NCBI RefSeq assembly: GCF_020536995.1
Contig: NC_068358.1
Coordinates: forward strand, 861,001 to 925,000
Reading direction: 5' to 3'
Origin: Dreissena polymorpha
Lineage: Eukaryota > Mollusca > Bivalvia > Myida > Dreissenidae
DNA length: 64,000 nt
The translations under genes were made by a program, and so were the position numbers. Of the stretch, positions 1-12,700 are shown one piece after another (position 1 is the first letter of the stretch; every line of letters begins with the position of its first letter). The notes under the pieces were generated by a model. It was not told the origin of the DNA, did no database searches, and saw only the letters and a program-made list of their open reading frames with translations.

Positions 1-2245
1 AAAGAATTTTGGCGCCATATAAAGGCGCTATGTCCTCGACGAGACCACACAATACCCATGGAAACAGTCGACGAAGATGGTATCATAGTAACCGACAATA
101 AAAGTGTCCTTAAAATTTGGGAGAGAGAATTCCACAAACTTTTTGACAAAGCGTAATATCATGCTAAGGCGCAAACTTTGATGAACAATTTTACGAAGAT
201 GTAAAGAAGTTTAAATTGGAACTCGAACATCAGTTCACAGAGGCTGAAAATATTAATGACGAAAACTCGAACCCGATGCTTAACGCAACAATAAGCGTGG
301 AGGAGGTGATAAAAGCTCAATCAAACTGCAAAAACGGTAAAGCCTGCGGAGAGGACTCACTTCCGTACGAAGTCTTGAAAAATGAAGGTTCATACCATCT
401 GCTCTGCGGACTGTTTAACAAATGTGTTACCTCTGGGATAACGACCTCTATGTGGTCCGCGTCAATAATCAAGCCAATCCCGGAGAACAACGCGTGCGAC
501 CCGCGTATACCACTTAATTATCGCTGTATCAGCCTACTTCCGCCCGTGAGCAAAATATTCGCGAGTGTTCTTAACAACCGTTTGACACAATACCTTGACC
601 AGAACGAACTAATTGTCGATGAGCAAAATGGCTTCCCCAAACTTAGATCTTTCACCGATCACATATTCACATTGTGTTCCATCATTCGCAACAGAAAGGC
701 AGAGGGACTAGCAACGTATACATGTTTCATTGATATGATGAAAGCATTTGATAGGGTGGACAGAGATTGTCTGTTAGCCAAACTTTTGGCAATAGGTGTG
801 AACGGACGCTTCTATCACGTTCTACGTCATCTTTACAGCACTTCGAAAGCGAGGGTGAATATTAACATTCACTTAACCGACTACTTCAACATCGAATGCT
901 CGGTCGAGCAGGGAAACATAAGTTCACCGACGCTATTTGGACTCTAGATAAACGATCTTGCTATTGAATTGAAGGAAATGAACTGTGGTATAATGATCAA
1001 CGGTGAAAATATATGTATCCTACTGTACGCGGACGACATTGTAATTTTAAGCGAAAGCGAACAATATCTCCAAAAGATGCTGGATAAAATCGATACATGG
1101 TGCAAACAATGGCGCATGAAAATAAATCCTTCGAAAACGAGCGTTATGCATTTTCGAAAACAAAGTCAGCAACAAACGACGTGTGCCTTTAACATTGGAG
1201 AGCACGCTATAAACATAACGAACAGTTATAAATTATATAAAATACCACGGGTGCATTTTATCAGACACGCTTGACTTCTCCGTTACCGCTTACACACTGG
1301 CGGAATCGGCGGGCAGGGCTCTCGGTGGGATTTTAAACAAAGCTAAGCAATAAATGGACTAACGTTTACCGTATACACCAAACTTTATAACAGCAGTGTT
1401 ATACCTGTGATGGATTACAGTTCAGGTGTGTGGGGATACAAAACATACTCGAAATGCGACACTATACAGCATAGGGCGATTCGAGCCTTTCTTGGTGTTC
1501 ATAAACACGCATCGAATATTGTAATTAACGGCGACGTTGGGTGGCAGACTATTACCGCCAGACACCATATTGGGATGCTGCGCCTTTGGGACCGCCTTGT
1601 AAAGATGCCAGGCGATAGGCTAACAAAAAGGATTTTTAATTGGGACTTCTCGCAGAATTGGGGCTGGAACTCCGAAATTAAACACATCTTTGAATTACTT
1701 AACCTCCAGCACTTATTTGCATCCAGATCGATGGGCAATATCTCATTAGATAGTCTTCTCAGTCGGGCAACCGATCACTATAAGAAAAACGACATCAACA
1801 AATGGACGCAGGGCCTCGAAACCCAGCCGAAACTCAGAACCTATCGGCAAATTAAACATCTATATGAGTCCGAAAACTACGTGTCAATGTGCCTCCCGAA
1901 ACATCTCAGATCGTTTAATTGCACAGATCAGAACTGGAACCTTGCCGTATTGAAACCGGGAGATTCCGACATATGAAGCCTGAAGAGAGATTGTGTTTAC
2001 TCTTCAAGGAACCAAATAAAATCGAATCCGAGTACCACTTCCTATTTGAATGTTCCTGTTATACAAACCTCAGACTTATGTTCTATAATGCCATTATAAC
2101 GATAATACCAGACCTGATTCGTATGGATTATAGTGACAGACTCAAATGCTTAATGACGGACAAACGAGTGATATATAAATTTGCTTTATTTATAAACGAT
2201 TGTTATTTAAAACGAGAAAGTATACTGTGTGTGACGATATGACTT
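1..2245 (+). mobile_element. Non-LTR retrotransposon (LINE) ORF2 remnant, 5' end outside window
   Basis: This is the reverse-transcriptase half of a LINE, entered partway through its second reading frame. Bases 1-153 read as the linker before the polymerase (FWRHIKALCPRR, then a stop). Bases 216-947 carry the finger and palm regions, including CFIDMMKAFDRVD. Bases 969-1274 continue in the same frame with the catalytic LLYADDIVIL motif. An in-frame TAG at 945-947 separates these last two. Bases 1407-1976 hold the downstream thumb/connection region. Bases 1919-2242, in another frame, hold the C-terminal Cys/His-rich end (ESEYHFLFECSCYTNLR). Stops and at least one frame change make it inactive. 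I do not assign a clade with confidence. No poly-A tail or target duplication was recognised. Confidence 0.88.
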
Positions 2246-2373
2246 TATTATGGCTATTATACAAAGTTGTATATGACACTTATAAAATGCTATATCCTAT
2301 ATTAAATGAGTGATTATTTTACAATATACTCTTAAACAGACATTAGACAGCTACACTTATCCATGTCTAATTA

Positions 2374-3012
2374 GTGACTCGTAAGCCATATGCATGGCTG
2401 GGTAGTACTGTTTGTTTTGAAATTGACCGCACGGTCAAAACTTACTTGGCAGGAATTAACTTTTGGCAACAAGTACAAGGCCAAAAATCGTTTTCCGAAG
2501 AATTTAGGCTACGTAAGATTATAGAAGGCTATTCGCGATCAATGGATATAAACAAGGACAGAAGACGCCCGATCACATCCGAAATCCTCTTCAAAGAAAT
2601 ACAACAATTCCCAAACGTATGCTATAACTCGTATGACGCAACTATATTTGCTGCGATATTTTCTCTCGCCTATTTTGGGCTATTTCGTATACGCGAGTTG
2701 GTATCACCTAAACGACCAGAAATGTATTACCAAATCAGAACGTCCGCAGTTGAATTGTCGTTAGACCAGTCATACATCCCAATCCGCATCGCCAATTCAA
2801 AAACGCTTCTACACAACGCGGCGGTGACACTCAAAATTCCAAAATCGGAGGAATCAATATGTACTGTCCAGAGAATGCGCGACTATCTGGCTATGTCACC
2901 GGTAGGTCCTGCAGCATTTTTTCATAAGGGGGGTATGCCAGTTACCAGACAGCGCGTTTTTTTTGCGTTTTTTGCGGTAACGTTGAATGGCGGACACGAA
3001 AATCACCTTTAA
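2374..3012 (+). mobile_element. Tyrosine recombinase fragment, DIRS/Ngaro-like retroelement fossil
   Basis: This stretch of about 210 codons resembles the tyrosine-recombinase (phage-integrase-like) protein of DIRS- or Ngaro-type retroelements. It has the RRPIT start of the catalytic domain and the AYFGLFRIRELV segment around the first catalytic arginine. It lies directly after the LINE remnant. No reverse transcriptase, capsid-like region or terminal repeat belonging to it was seen nearby, so it is a fragment and not a whole element. A Crypton-like DNA transposon is the main alternative. Confidence 0.65.
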
Positions 3013-3688
3013 TATATAATAATGTGTCGTTCTGGTGTGTAATCATATTGGCGTCCTTTTAACGCACTTACACGCCACAGCAATCCGGTAAAATCAGACG
3101 CCCTACAATCAGAAAATTGCGTAAGAGCTGGAACATTAATTAATTCGTATTCATCACTTATAAAACCATGTATGCGTGAATACAGATGAATAAAACGTGC
3201 ATTAGGTTATACAATAATGTTCATCGATATTACCTCTAAATCGTTGTTTAAACGTAAAAAAATGTACCTTGTGTAAATTAAAATCCCAATTACACTCACT
3301 GGCTTTATCTGCATTTATTTTTAGCCACATAGCCATTGTGCACGTGAAGCAACATGCCGTTGAAAAGCAGATAATGTGCACTTCATGACTGTGCAATGCA
3401 GAAACCCACTCAACCGCTTACGGTGGTCCTTAGAACGTACGACAATTAATAACATGTCTTAAGACATTGGCCATCTTTTGCAATTGTTTGTGTAAACCAA
3501 CCCAAGAAATATATGAAACTGAACCAAATACATATTCTCCGTGGTCACCAAAAATCTATTTAAGACGAATTTCCTCAAAACAATTATTTTTTCTTACCAC
3601 TTTGATGACCCTCAAACAGAAACTATCCCATAGATGATTAATGTTAAATATGTTGGATACATTATGCTGTATCTTTATCACCTACCAG
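3013..3688. other. No gene seen; AT-rich, probably intron or 5' flank of the LRR gene
   Basis: Nothing resembling an exon, structured RNA or recognisable repeat was found in this stretch. Confidence 0.4.
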
Positions 3689-3770
3689 GTTAGCCCTCAG
3701 CTTCGCGTCCTGCACGCGCACCACAACGAATTTCACGACATGGCAGGCAAAGCTTTTGGAAAAGCATTAG
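3689..3770 (+). CDS. LRR gene exon (one repeat)
   Basis: The exon follows an acceptor ending ctaccag and is followed by a gtgaat donor. It reads PQLRVLHAHHNEFHDMAGKA, which fits the LxxLxLxxNxxxxxG repeat pattern. It enters in phase 0 and leaves in phase 1. Confidence 0.5.
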
Positions 3771-6700
3771 GTGAATAAAATAAACGATGTATATCTAGTA
3801 TATGTTAATGCTTAATGTTGAACGACGTTTGGATACACAATATATTTATAACACATAGTATTTTGATAGTCGGACACCTCAGAATACATTTCGTTACCAC
3901 TACATCATATTAAGAAGCATAGACGATTCCAGCTTACCTAGGTTCCGACAATGCTCAGGTCAGGAAAGTATTTGATAGACATATATATGTGTAGAGGACT
4001 AAAAGTTCGTTTAGCAACGTTATATTCGAGTGTTTTAAGGCATGGCCGGAAAAGTATTGGACAATTCAATAGATTAATGTAATAGAAAAAGCTTGATCAG
4101 TGTTAGGCAATCCAATCGGTGACTGTAATAGAAATTGCTAGAAAAAAGGTTCAACTTAACAAATGGTCACACAATATTATCACAAACACCGTTTAAATTT
4201 ACCTGATACATCGATTTTTATGTATTTTAAAATTGGTTTGGATTCTCAAGTTATTGTATTTTAATGCAATCAATCTGTATACAAAATATTAAAAACAACT
4301 TGCTGAGTCATTTACTGCATTGGAAACAACATGGTGGTTTGCTTTGCTGAATATAAACCTGACTTTACATTTACTGTTTTATTCATAAATTATAATTAAA
4401 ATTGTTTCCGTGTGCAATTGTTTGTTGTAGCAAGTAAACCTGTATCGGCGAGCTGGACCTGGGTTGGAACCACTTACGGCAACGGGGAGCAGTTGGATTT
4501 GCTAAGGGTCTCGATGTAAGTGTGCAATAGCATTCGTTTTCCACAATTTGACGGAATCAGCTGAGCAGTTAAAATAGTGGCCGAACAGTATACTTTCATT
4601 ATCATAGTCACTATGATAACAACTTCTTTCATTTACACGATTCCAGCCCACAAGTTTATATTTCTTCGAAACGGAAAGCAAAATAAAACATAATATTTAT
4701 GATGCTACTTTTTTCATGAACAAGTTTTAAAATGATGTCATTGTTTTGCAAAACTTTAAGATGTCGCGTTTTTATTATTCAGTAGTGAAGTGACGTCATA
4801 GTGTGGCTATAACGTCATCGATTTGACTTTCGGAAAAAAGAAACTGAAACTGAATCATGATTTAATTGTCAAAGTAAAGACGTCCCATGGAAGTTTTGAA
4901 ATTAATAGTATCGTCTCTGTTAAAGTTCTACGAATTGATGCCATGAAGTGATAATTACTATTATAAACCATGAAAGTTATGAAGACGTCATATGTGCTTG
5001 TCTAAAATTATGTCACTTTGTAGCTCTTCTGTATAATAACTACATTCAAGCAGATTCGGTGGACACACGCTTCATACATAAATATATACCTACATATCGT
5101 TAGGGCAGGACCCCAGCGTGGCTCCCAATAGCGCCCCCCCCCTCCTCTCATGGTCAGGAACCTACGTTATATCGGGCATTATTGTTAATATTTGATCTAC
5201 CTTGAAATGTCCAATCTTTTCTTGAAAGTGTTCAATGTCGACGCAGGCAAAAGGTTCCATGGTTTGCCTACCCTTTGTGAGAGGAAGTGTTTCCTCCTAT
5301 TTATTTTAATGTATTTTTCTTAAGTTTAAGTGAGTTTCCTTTTGATGCATTAGGATTGAGATAGAACAAACTAGAATTCTATGCGTGATCAAGATCTTCT
5401 TTGTCAGGCAACAGCTTATACTACTAAATCATGTTTCAACGAAAACGACGATATGCCAATGTTGGGATCTTTAAAACTTTCAATCGGTTAGGGTACGGTA
5501 AATGCTAAACAAAATTGACATGATTAGACCTCTTTTATACTCGTCTATACTTGCTATATATTTGTGAAATCTACGATGCCATATCAGGTTTCCATACTCC
5601 AGATGTGGTCTTATCATTGCCTTGTAGAGTTGTCTAAATTAGTTTATATATATATATGTTGAACCGTTCTTATCGCTAGCCCAATCCCTTTTCTTGCTTT
5701 GTTGATACATTTATAAAATTCTCACTTAATTTCAAGTCGTTAGAGACTAATATTCCAAGCAGTGCCGAATTAAGCAATGTGGGGTCCATAGGCAATGCAA
5801 CTTTTGGGGCCAACGCCCCGAGACCCTAGTCGGCCTAGTGGCTTCTAGAACGCCACTGCTTTTATATTTTACTTTAACCTTAGCTCACTAATGAATATTT
5901 TGAAAACGAAATCACAATCAAAACGATATATGTAAGGTTTTGCAAAACATAAATAAGTATATATCTCACTTGGTTAGACAATGGCAAGTTTTTATCGGAA
6001 CATAACATGGATAAAAATATATGGCTTTGTTGAGTCCTTAGAATAGGCCAGGAAAGTACAATCTTTCTCCACGGTCTCATAGGCCCCTAAAAGTCGCGGC
6101 GCCCATATGCAGTTGCTTACTCTGTCTAATGGGTAATCCGGAACTATTTTCAAGGTCACATTCGTGTGTTTTATTTGGTATTTCCGCTTTATCTGGTCCT
6201 TCTTCTAGCGTGTAGTTCTTATTTGGAATATGTACATGTATACCATGAGGGAGGGTGCTGCATTTCGCGGTATTGAGCTTTTACCATGTATCACTTAACT
6301 AGGACAGTTCATAAGTATTTCCGTGGATGTGTTCATTGTCCAAAGGTACTTCAGCTAAGCTGAATAACTTTGTGTGATAAGCAAACAGGCAGATAGGGCT
6401 TGTGATCATGTCGTCAAATTTAATTGATATACATCAAAAAGTGTTGGCCAGAGTACACTGCCTTGACGTGAGTCACTGGTAACTTTGCCTCATTTCGACA
6501 TCTCCCTATTCACAACAACTCGCTGCTTTCTATTAAAACAATTGCCAGCTAAGCAATTTACCATCCATACCATATGATACAAGCTTCTTGATCAATCTAG
6601 CATGGGGCACGGTATCGAATTCTTCTCCTAAGTCAAAATATATGCGATCAAACCTTTTTCCATCATCTAACCATTTATTCCAAGTCTAAATAACTTCAAG

Positions 6701-9700
6701 CAATTGCACTTGTACGAATAAATCGAAAACCATAGTGAATTTAAAAGAACAACAACAAATTAATATTTATCATATTTCTAACCAAGTTTCATCTTTTTTC
6801 CATCATTAAGCGCGTAGTACAAAATCAAACTTATAAGACGATAATGTGCAGCTTCTTCGCTTGATCCATTTCAATCAAAGCTTGAACGTGTGCAGTTTTC
6901 CAATGATCGAGACCTTCACCATCTAGATACGAATGTTTCAAAATATATTTCAAAGGTGTAAATATAGCGGGTTTAGTCTCTCTAAGTACTGGATGTAATA
7001 GATATGGCCCTGAAGTCTTCCCTAATGTTTCAATTATTTTAAGCATGGAATCTGCTCTTCGCCAATATTCAGATCACCAATCGTCTGTCAATTGCACCTG
7101 TTACTTATTATTGGCACATTTTCAACATCTTCTTGCACACACACTCTGGGAGACAAAATTTAACACCTCCGACGTTTCACAGTCATCTTTTGCTGCTAAT
7201 GAATTATTAGTTGTTTTCGATTTCGCATCAACTATCCTTTTTTAAATTTGCACAATCGGAAGACTTTATGATTATTTTCTTCTGCTATTTTAATCATGAA
7301 AACCAGCACGTGCTTTTCTACATTCTTGACTAGCAGCGTTTCTATCTCAAGTGTAGAGTTGAACATGAGTACGTTCTTTATTTTCATATACTTTGCCCAG
7401 AACGGTGTTTTTTTTTGATAGCTGTAAATGCATTATTGTTATCCACATTGGTATGATCTTTTTAAATGTATTTTATTTCAATTTTTCAATGCATGCAGGT
7501 ATGTAGCTTGTCCTTTTAATAAATCATTTGTCATTCAAGGATTTTCCAAAAGAAATCATTCACCCAATTGACACTGGCGAGCTCTGTGGTGATCAAATCG
7601 TACTCTCCCCAATCGCATAAGAAGTAGTTTTCTTTTGCCTGGGAATATACTCAAGAATTTCCGTCAATATTGAATAATATAAAAAAAAGTAACTTTTACC
7701 TTTAGAAAAATAGTCCTGCAATTTATTAACTAATAACTCAGTTGAAAACACCAATTCAACCAAACTCGGTTGTTGAGAGTTTATATATATATATATTGTG
7801 TAAACGTTTTGATACAAGAAACTGTGTATGTCAATAAATCATGACTACCTCAGATTTCAGGCGCTGAAGACGTTAAATGATCTCAATTTATATATCTGTA
7901 ATTAAAGTTAACAAATATAATCTTCTTAAGATGTTTTGCTATCATAAATTCATTTGAGTGTATTGTTTTGCTTTGTAAGAATGTGATGCCCTTTACACTA
8001 GACCAATCAAACTGTGTCATTGTCGGATCATACTACACACCCGCAGTTTTCATAAGGTACAACAGTGTTCAGATTGCTTATGAATAAAATTGCACTTCTT
8101 TTTCAAATATCACAATATATCGGATTGACAAATTGCTGAAAACCCTCCAGTAAGTTACTCGAAATGAATTTTGTCACCCGTCTTGTGAAATACTTCAATT
8201 ATTTTTAGTATGTCCGTCTGTTGAATGTAAACTAAATCTTCAAATTGTGCCCATTAATTTCCGCTACCGTCAGCATTTGTGATAAGACATATAAGACTTT
8301 CATGCTTTTCAATACAAAAGCTATCGTTGTTGTGCCATCAGTATTGCTGTTTCCATATATTTTAGTGTTATTTGTAAGAACGTTTTAGCAAGTACCTCTT
8401 CGATTTATTTCGGTGTCACTTGAAATAATTGCTTGAATCACTAGAAACCGGTACATCTGAAGTACCGCCATCACATTTAACTATTGTCTCTGTGGAATTA
8501 TAACTGCCATTAGATACATTTACAATAACCGCATTATACAGGTAAAGAAAGAACTTTAAAAAAAAGAACTGCTGTGAATTAAACGAATAGTTTTTACATC
8601 TAATTAATTGTAAACATTATAATAAGCTAAACTTAATGAACAGTTACTCGTTTCTTTTCTGTTATCTAACGTCCGCCTCCAAGGGAGTCGTGTCCCGGGC
8701 CATGTCTGTTCCCTTTTCCCGACCCCTTGCCCAAATGGGTCCCTGACCGTTTGCAACTTTATTAGAGCTGCTTTCATCGTTTGATTACTGACTAGGATAT
8801 AGGTTAGAATAATAAATTTGGGGCGACTGGCAAGGGCTTACATTATTTCTAGATCTCCATCGTATGCTTCGAGCATATTGTCTCTTGTTGGAGAAATTAT
8901 TTTGGGAGTTACAGGCTGTTGAGAGCAGATTTGAGTTATAGTTTTGGTTTAGTTCCTCCTTTAATTTCTTAAAGACAAATGTTTGTTAAAACACAATACT
9001 TTTCTTTTTTCTTCATTCTGACCTTTACCTAACGCCAGCAGGTCCGAATAAATACACTCCATTTATTCCATTGGCTGATTTGATCATAATTTACCGGAAC
9101 ATTGGCAACATCGCCGCGTCTTTGTAGTATATAATGTAACACTGATAAATGAAAGGAAATGCGGACTACGCTCTACATGTTCATTTTTGCCCAATTACAC
9201 GTACGCATTACAGTGAAATTCCATTCCAAGACTTTCAGGGTCAGTGCTGGGTCAGTTAATCGTCAGGAGAAGACGGAATGTACTATTCAAAACGCCTTTA
9301 ATAACACAGTATTGCTTTCAAGATATCATATAATACGAATTTTAAGGAAAGACATTAATGAAAACCTATCGGTAAGTGCAATTTGTCTTGCATTGTGAGA
9401 CAACTCTACCGAAATTGTATAGTGTTCATAATAGAAGAGAAAACGTTGAATTATCTAGTCACACATGTTTGACATGCGCGATCAGTATGTAAATTTTAAA
9501 TAACATGGGCGCTGCTATATCGGTTGTTATATAACAGTTTTCTTATTAGTTATTCACGCGCCTTTGCATCACAGTAAACCGGGACCGAAACTTTGCTAAA
9601 CCTATAAAATAAACAACAAAATGTCCGCATTGTTGCTATGATGAGACTAAATATATTAGGAATTTATTAAGAATCAACGTTAAAATACATTAAAGCGGGT

Positions 9701-12700
9701 ATATACGATTTTTTATATGTGTTTAATTGTAATATATTGATAAAATATGTTACAATTACACAAAATAGGCAAGAAAAATTATACATTAAAGCCGAATTTC
9801 ATAAAATGCAGCAAAGACAAATTAGCGGCCCGAGCCGATTTTGACGAACATATTTTCCTACAATAACCGAAGCATTCGTCTTTGTATTAGGATTGGAGTT
9901 AGCGTTCGTGTGTCGTATGAATAGATATCGTTGCAGGAATTCAAATAAACCGTTAAACTAAGTTTAGATTCTCATCGTACATGTATGATATACATGCTAG
10001 CGAATTCGGCTGTACAGCCTTTTTCGATTTCAGGATTAAATATCTGGCTTATTTAGCATTTTGCGACACATGTTTTTCTTAACTTTTATTTTAGTTTATA
10101 CTGAAATATATGTATAATAAGTTTTTTACACATTTTATTTTAATTAATAAATATTTGACAAGATCGTATATACCCGCTTTAAAAGTAGATACATAAACAT
10201 TTAAATCCATATCCATACATCATAGGGAAAGTTATGCTTTGCTTTTATTATATATGTACCCAGTAAAAACATTTATAACAATTTATCTGGACCATTTAAA
10301 ACCATACCCATTCCAGAAAAATAAATCCATAGAGTATTTAAACATCGGTTGGAACGGGTTCGCTTTCGAGGGCAGCGTTGCCCTTTCTGACGTGTTACGT
10401 CACAACATGACGCTGGAGAAGCTCGATGTATCGTGCAATCGCATCCACCCACCGGCACTGCTCGAGTTCATGAAGGGGCTGCTAAAAAACAAGACACTGA
10501 AAGTGCTCATAGTGAGTGTATTTATAACATTAAAAAATATCTTTAAATATGTAGTCACTAGTCAATGTATTAAGAAAGAAATTGGGAAGTGATTCCCGAT
10601 AATTGTCAATATTTCATCGATTAGCATTGCATAAAAGTTCGTAGGCCTCGTTACCGCTTTCTCCATTTATATTTTAAAATATATTTTAGACTCTATATAC
10701 AAATATAGAGAGTTTAATAGAGAACTGTCATTATCGAAAAGTTCGGGGAAAGTAATTACTATGTCGAATAAAATATGTCCAAAATAAATAAAGTTAATTA
10801 GACTATGTTAAACCCTGCTTTTTTCATAGTTAATAGCCACTTAATTATAATCCATATAAAATGCCTTCATATTTGTCAGTTGGACCGGAACCCCATAACG
10901 CCGTCGTTTGCTACTGTACTGTTGGAAGGGATACAGAAGAACGCCAGCATGGCACTGGAGCAACTAAGCATGCAGGTACGGTATTCGGTCACTTGCATTC
11001 GTTCCCGTCAAGTTGTCAATTCACGTGTTCTAGTCAAAGTACTGAAAGTGTACACCCCACGGTTCCGTGGCTCATGTATTGCACTCTTACAGGTTACGTG
11101 TCTTATCGTACAGATTGAAGCAGACGAACTGTTAAGGAAATGTCAAACTTGTATGGAAATTTATTGCTCAAAGTTTGTATAATGGTTTCTTCAGTTTTCA
11201 TCGTCACATAATTCATACTGTCTATTTCAGTATAAATCACATGTAACATAACTGATGTTTGTCCTAAAAATTTTTTATAAAATATTATTGCGTTGGTTTT
11301 TCAACAATGTATACCTCAACAAAATCAACTTGATACTTGTAAACTATATTATACATTTGAATGTCCTACATGTTCATATCCGGATTGTCTCGTGCATTAT
11401 TTTCACGAGATAAATGACACAATATAAGTAAGTAGGCTGAGTATTCTTCCATAAACGTCTGTTTACAATGGTTAATTTATCAAGCTATAGACCGTATTTT
11501 TGTTTGTTCCCAGTGTATTGTGGTGGACAAGGCTTTCCAGGGAGTGCTGGATGCAGTGCGCCAGGAACGCAATGTCCACGTGGTGTATGAAACGTCACTT
11601 CCAGTCTCATGCAGAAACAGAAATGACATGCTTAAAGTGGTCAGAAAAGCAACCACGTGTAAACTTTTATCACGGTATTTAATTCAAACAATAATGACTC
11701 TTACGGCATATATGTCCGCAAGACCAAAATACGCAATACAAGTAATTTCAATAGTTTTTGAAAATAAGGAGTCAAATGAATATTTGCTTGAAATTTTCAG
11801 GGGTCAAATGAATTCTTCAGGGGTTAAAAAACTGAAATGTTTTATTTTGCTTTTGGATAATTGTTGAGTGCTCTACAAATATTTTTTTTTTACTTTTAGC
11901 ACATATTGCCTAACTAAAAACATCATTTTGTGTAATAAAAATTACATTTTATGTTAGTTTCATGGTAACTTATGCATCAAAATGATGCAAGAAAGAAAAT
12001 ATTGAGGAGTCAAAAGTGAAAAAATTGCAAAATACTTGCATCAAAAAGCAGGATTCTGCTTCAATTTGATCCCCGGCATTAGGTTAATAATTTCCTTGTT
12101 GGTCACAGATCGACATGCGTGGTACATTCAAAATTGAGCCTCTTTCTTGACATTATGATCGCAGCTCGAGATGCGCAGCACTGAGGGCACGTTCTACTAA
12201 ATCATTTTGTAACCCTCCGTGGTAAATTCGCTTCAGGCTCCTCAGGAAAAATGTAGCTGTGTTATTTTATTTAATGCAATTTGTTCACAGAGAATATCAA
12301 TTAATTTCAATATTCTATGTGTTTTCTATGAGATTAAAATTGACACAGGTAGTAAAAAGCACTGCCATTTACTGCTTCAATACAAATGTAAGGAGAGAAA
12401 CTTTATAAGAAAGGTTTCCTTCTTTTCATGTTATTTCTAAAAATAATAGTATTGTGCATGATTGATGTACACTGTATTTGCCAAAATAAATAAATAGATT
12501 TACACTAAGCGCATTTTATCTCGAGCTGCCTACGGAATCCCAGTACAGAAAACGAAAGGCAGATCGCTTATCATGTGCCATAACTGAAATGCGCTTTGGA
12601 TGCATTTCTTCTGATCGACTTTAAATTTTGTTGTGTGGTACACATAGGGGTTTAATGATGCTGTTGCAGTTTTATTTTCCATGATCAAAAAATGTTGAGC

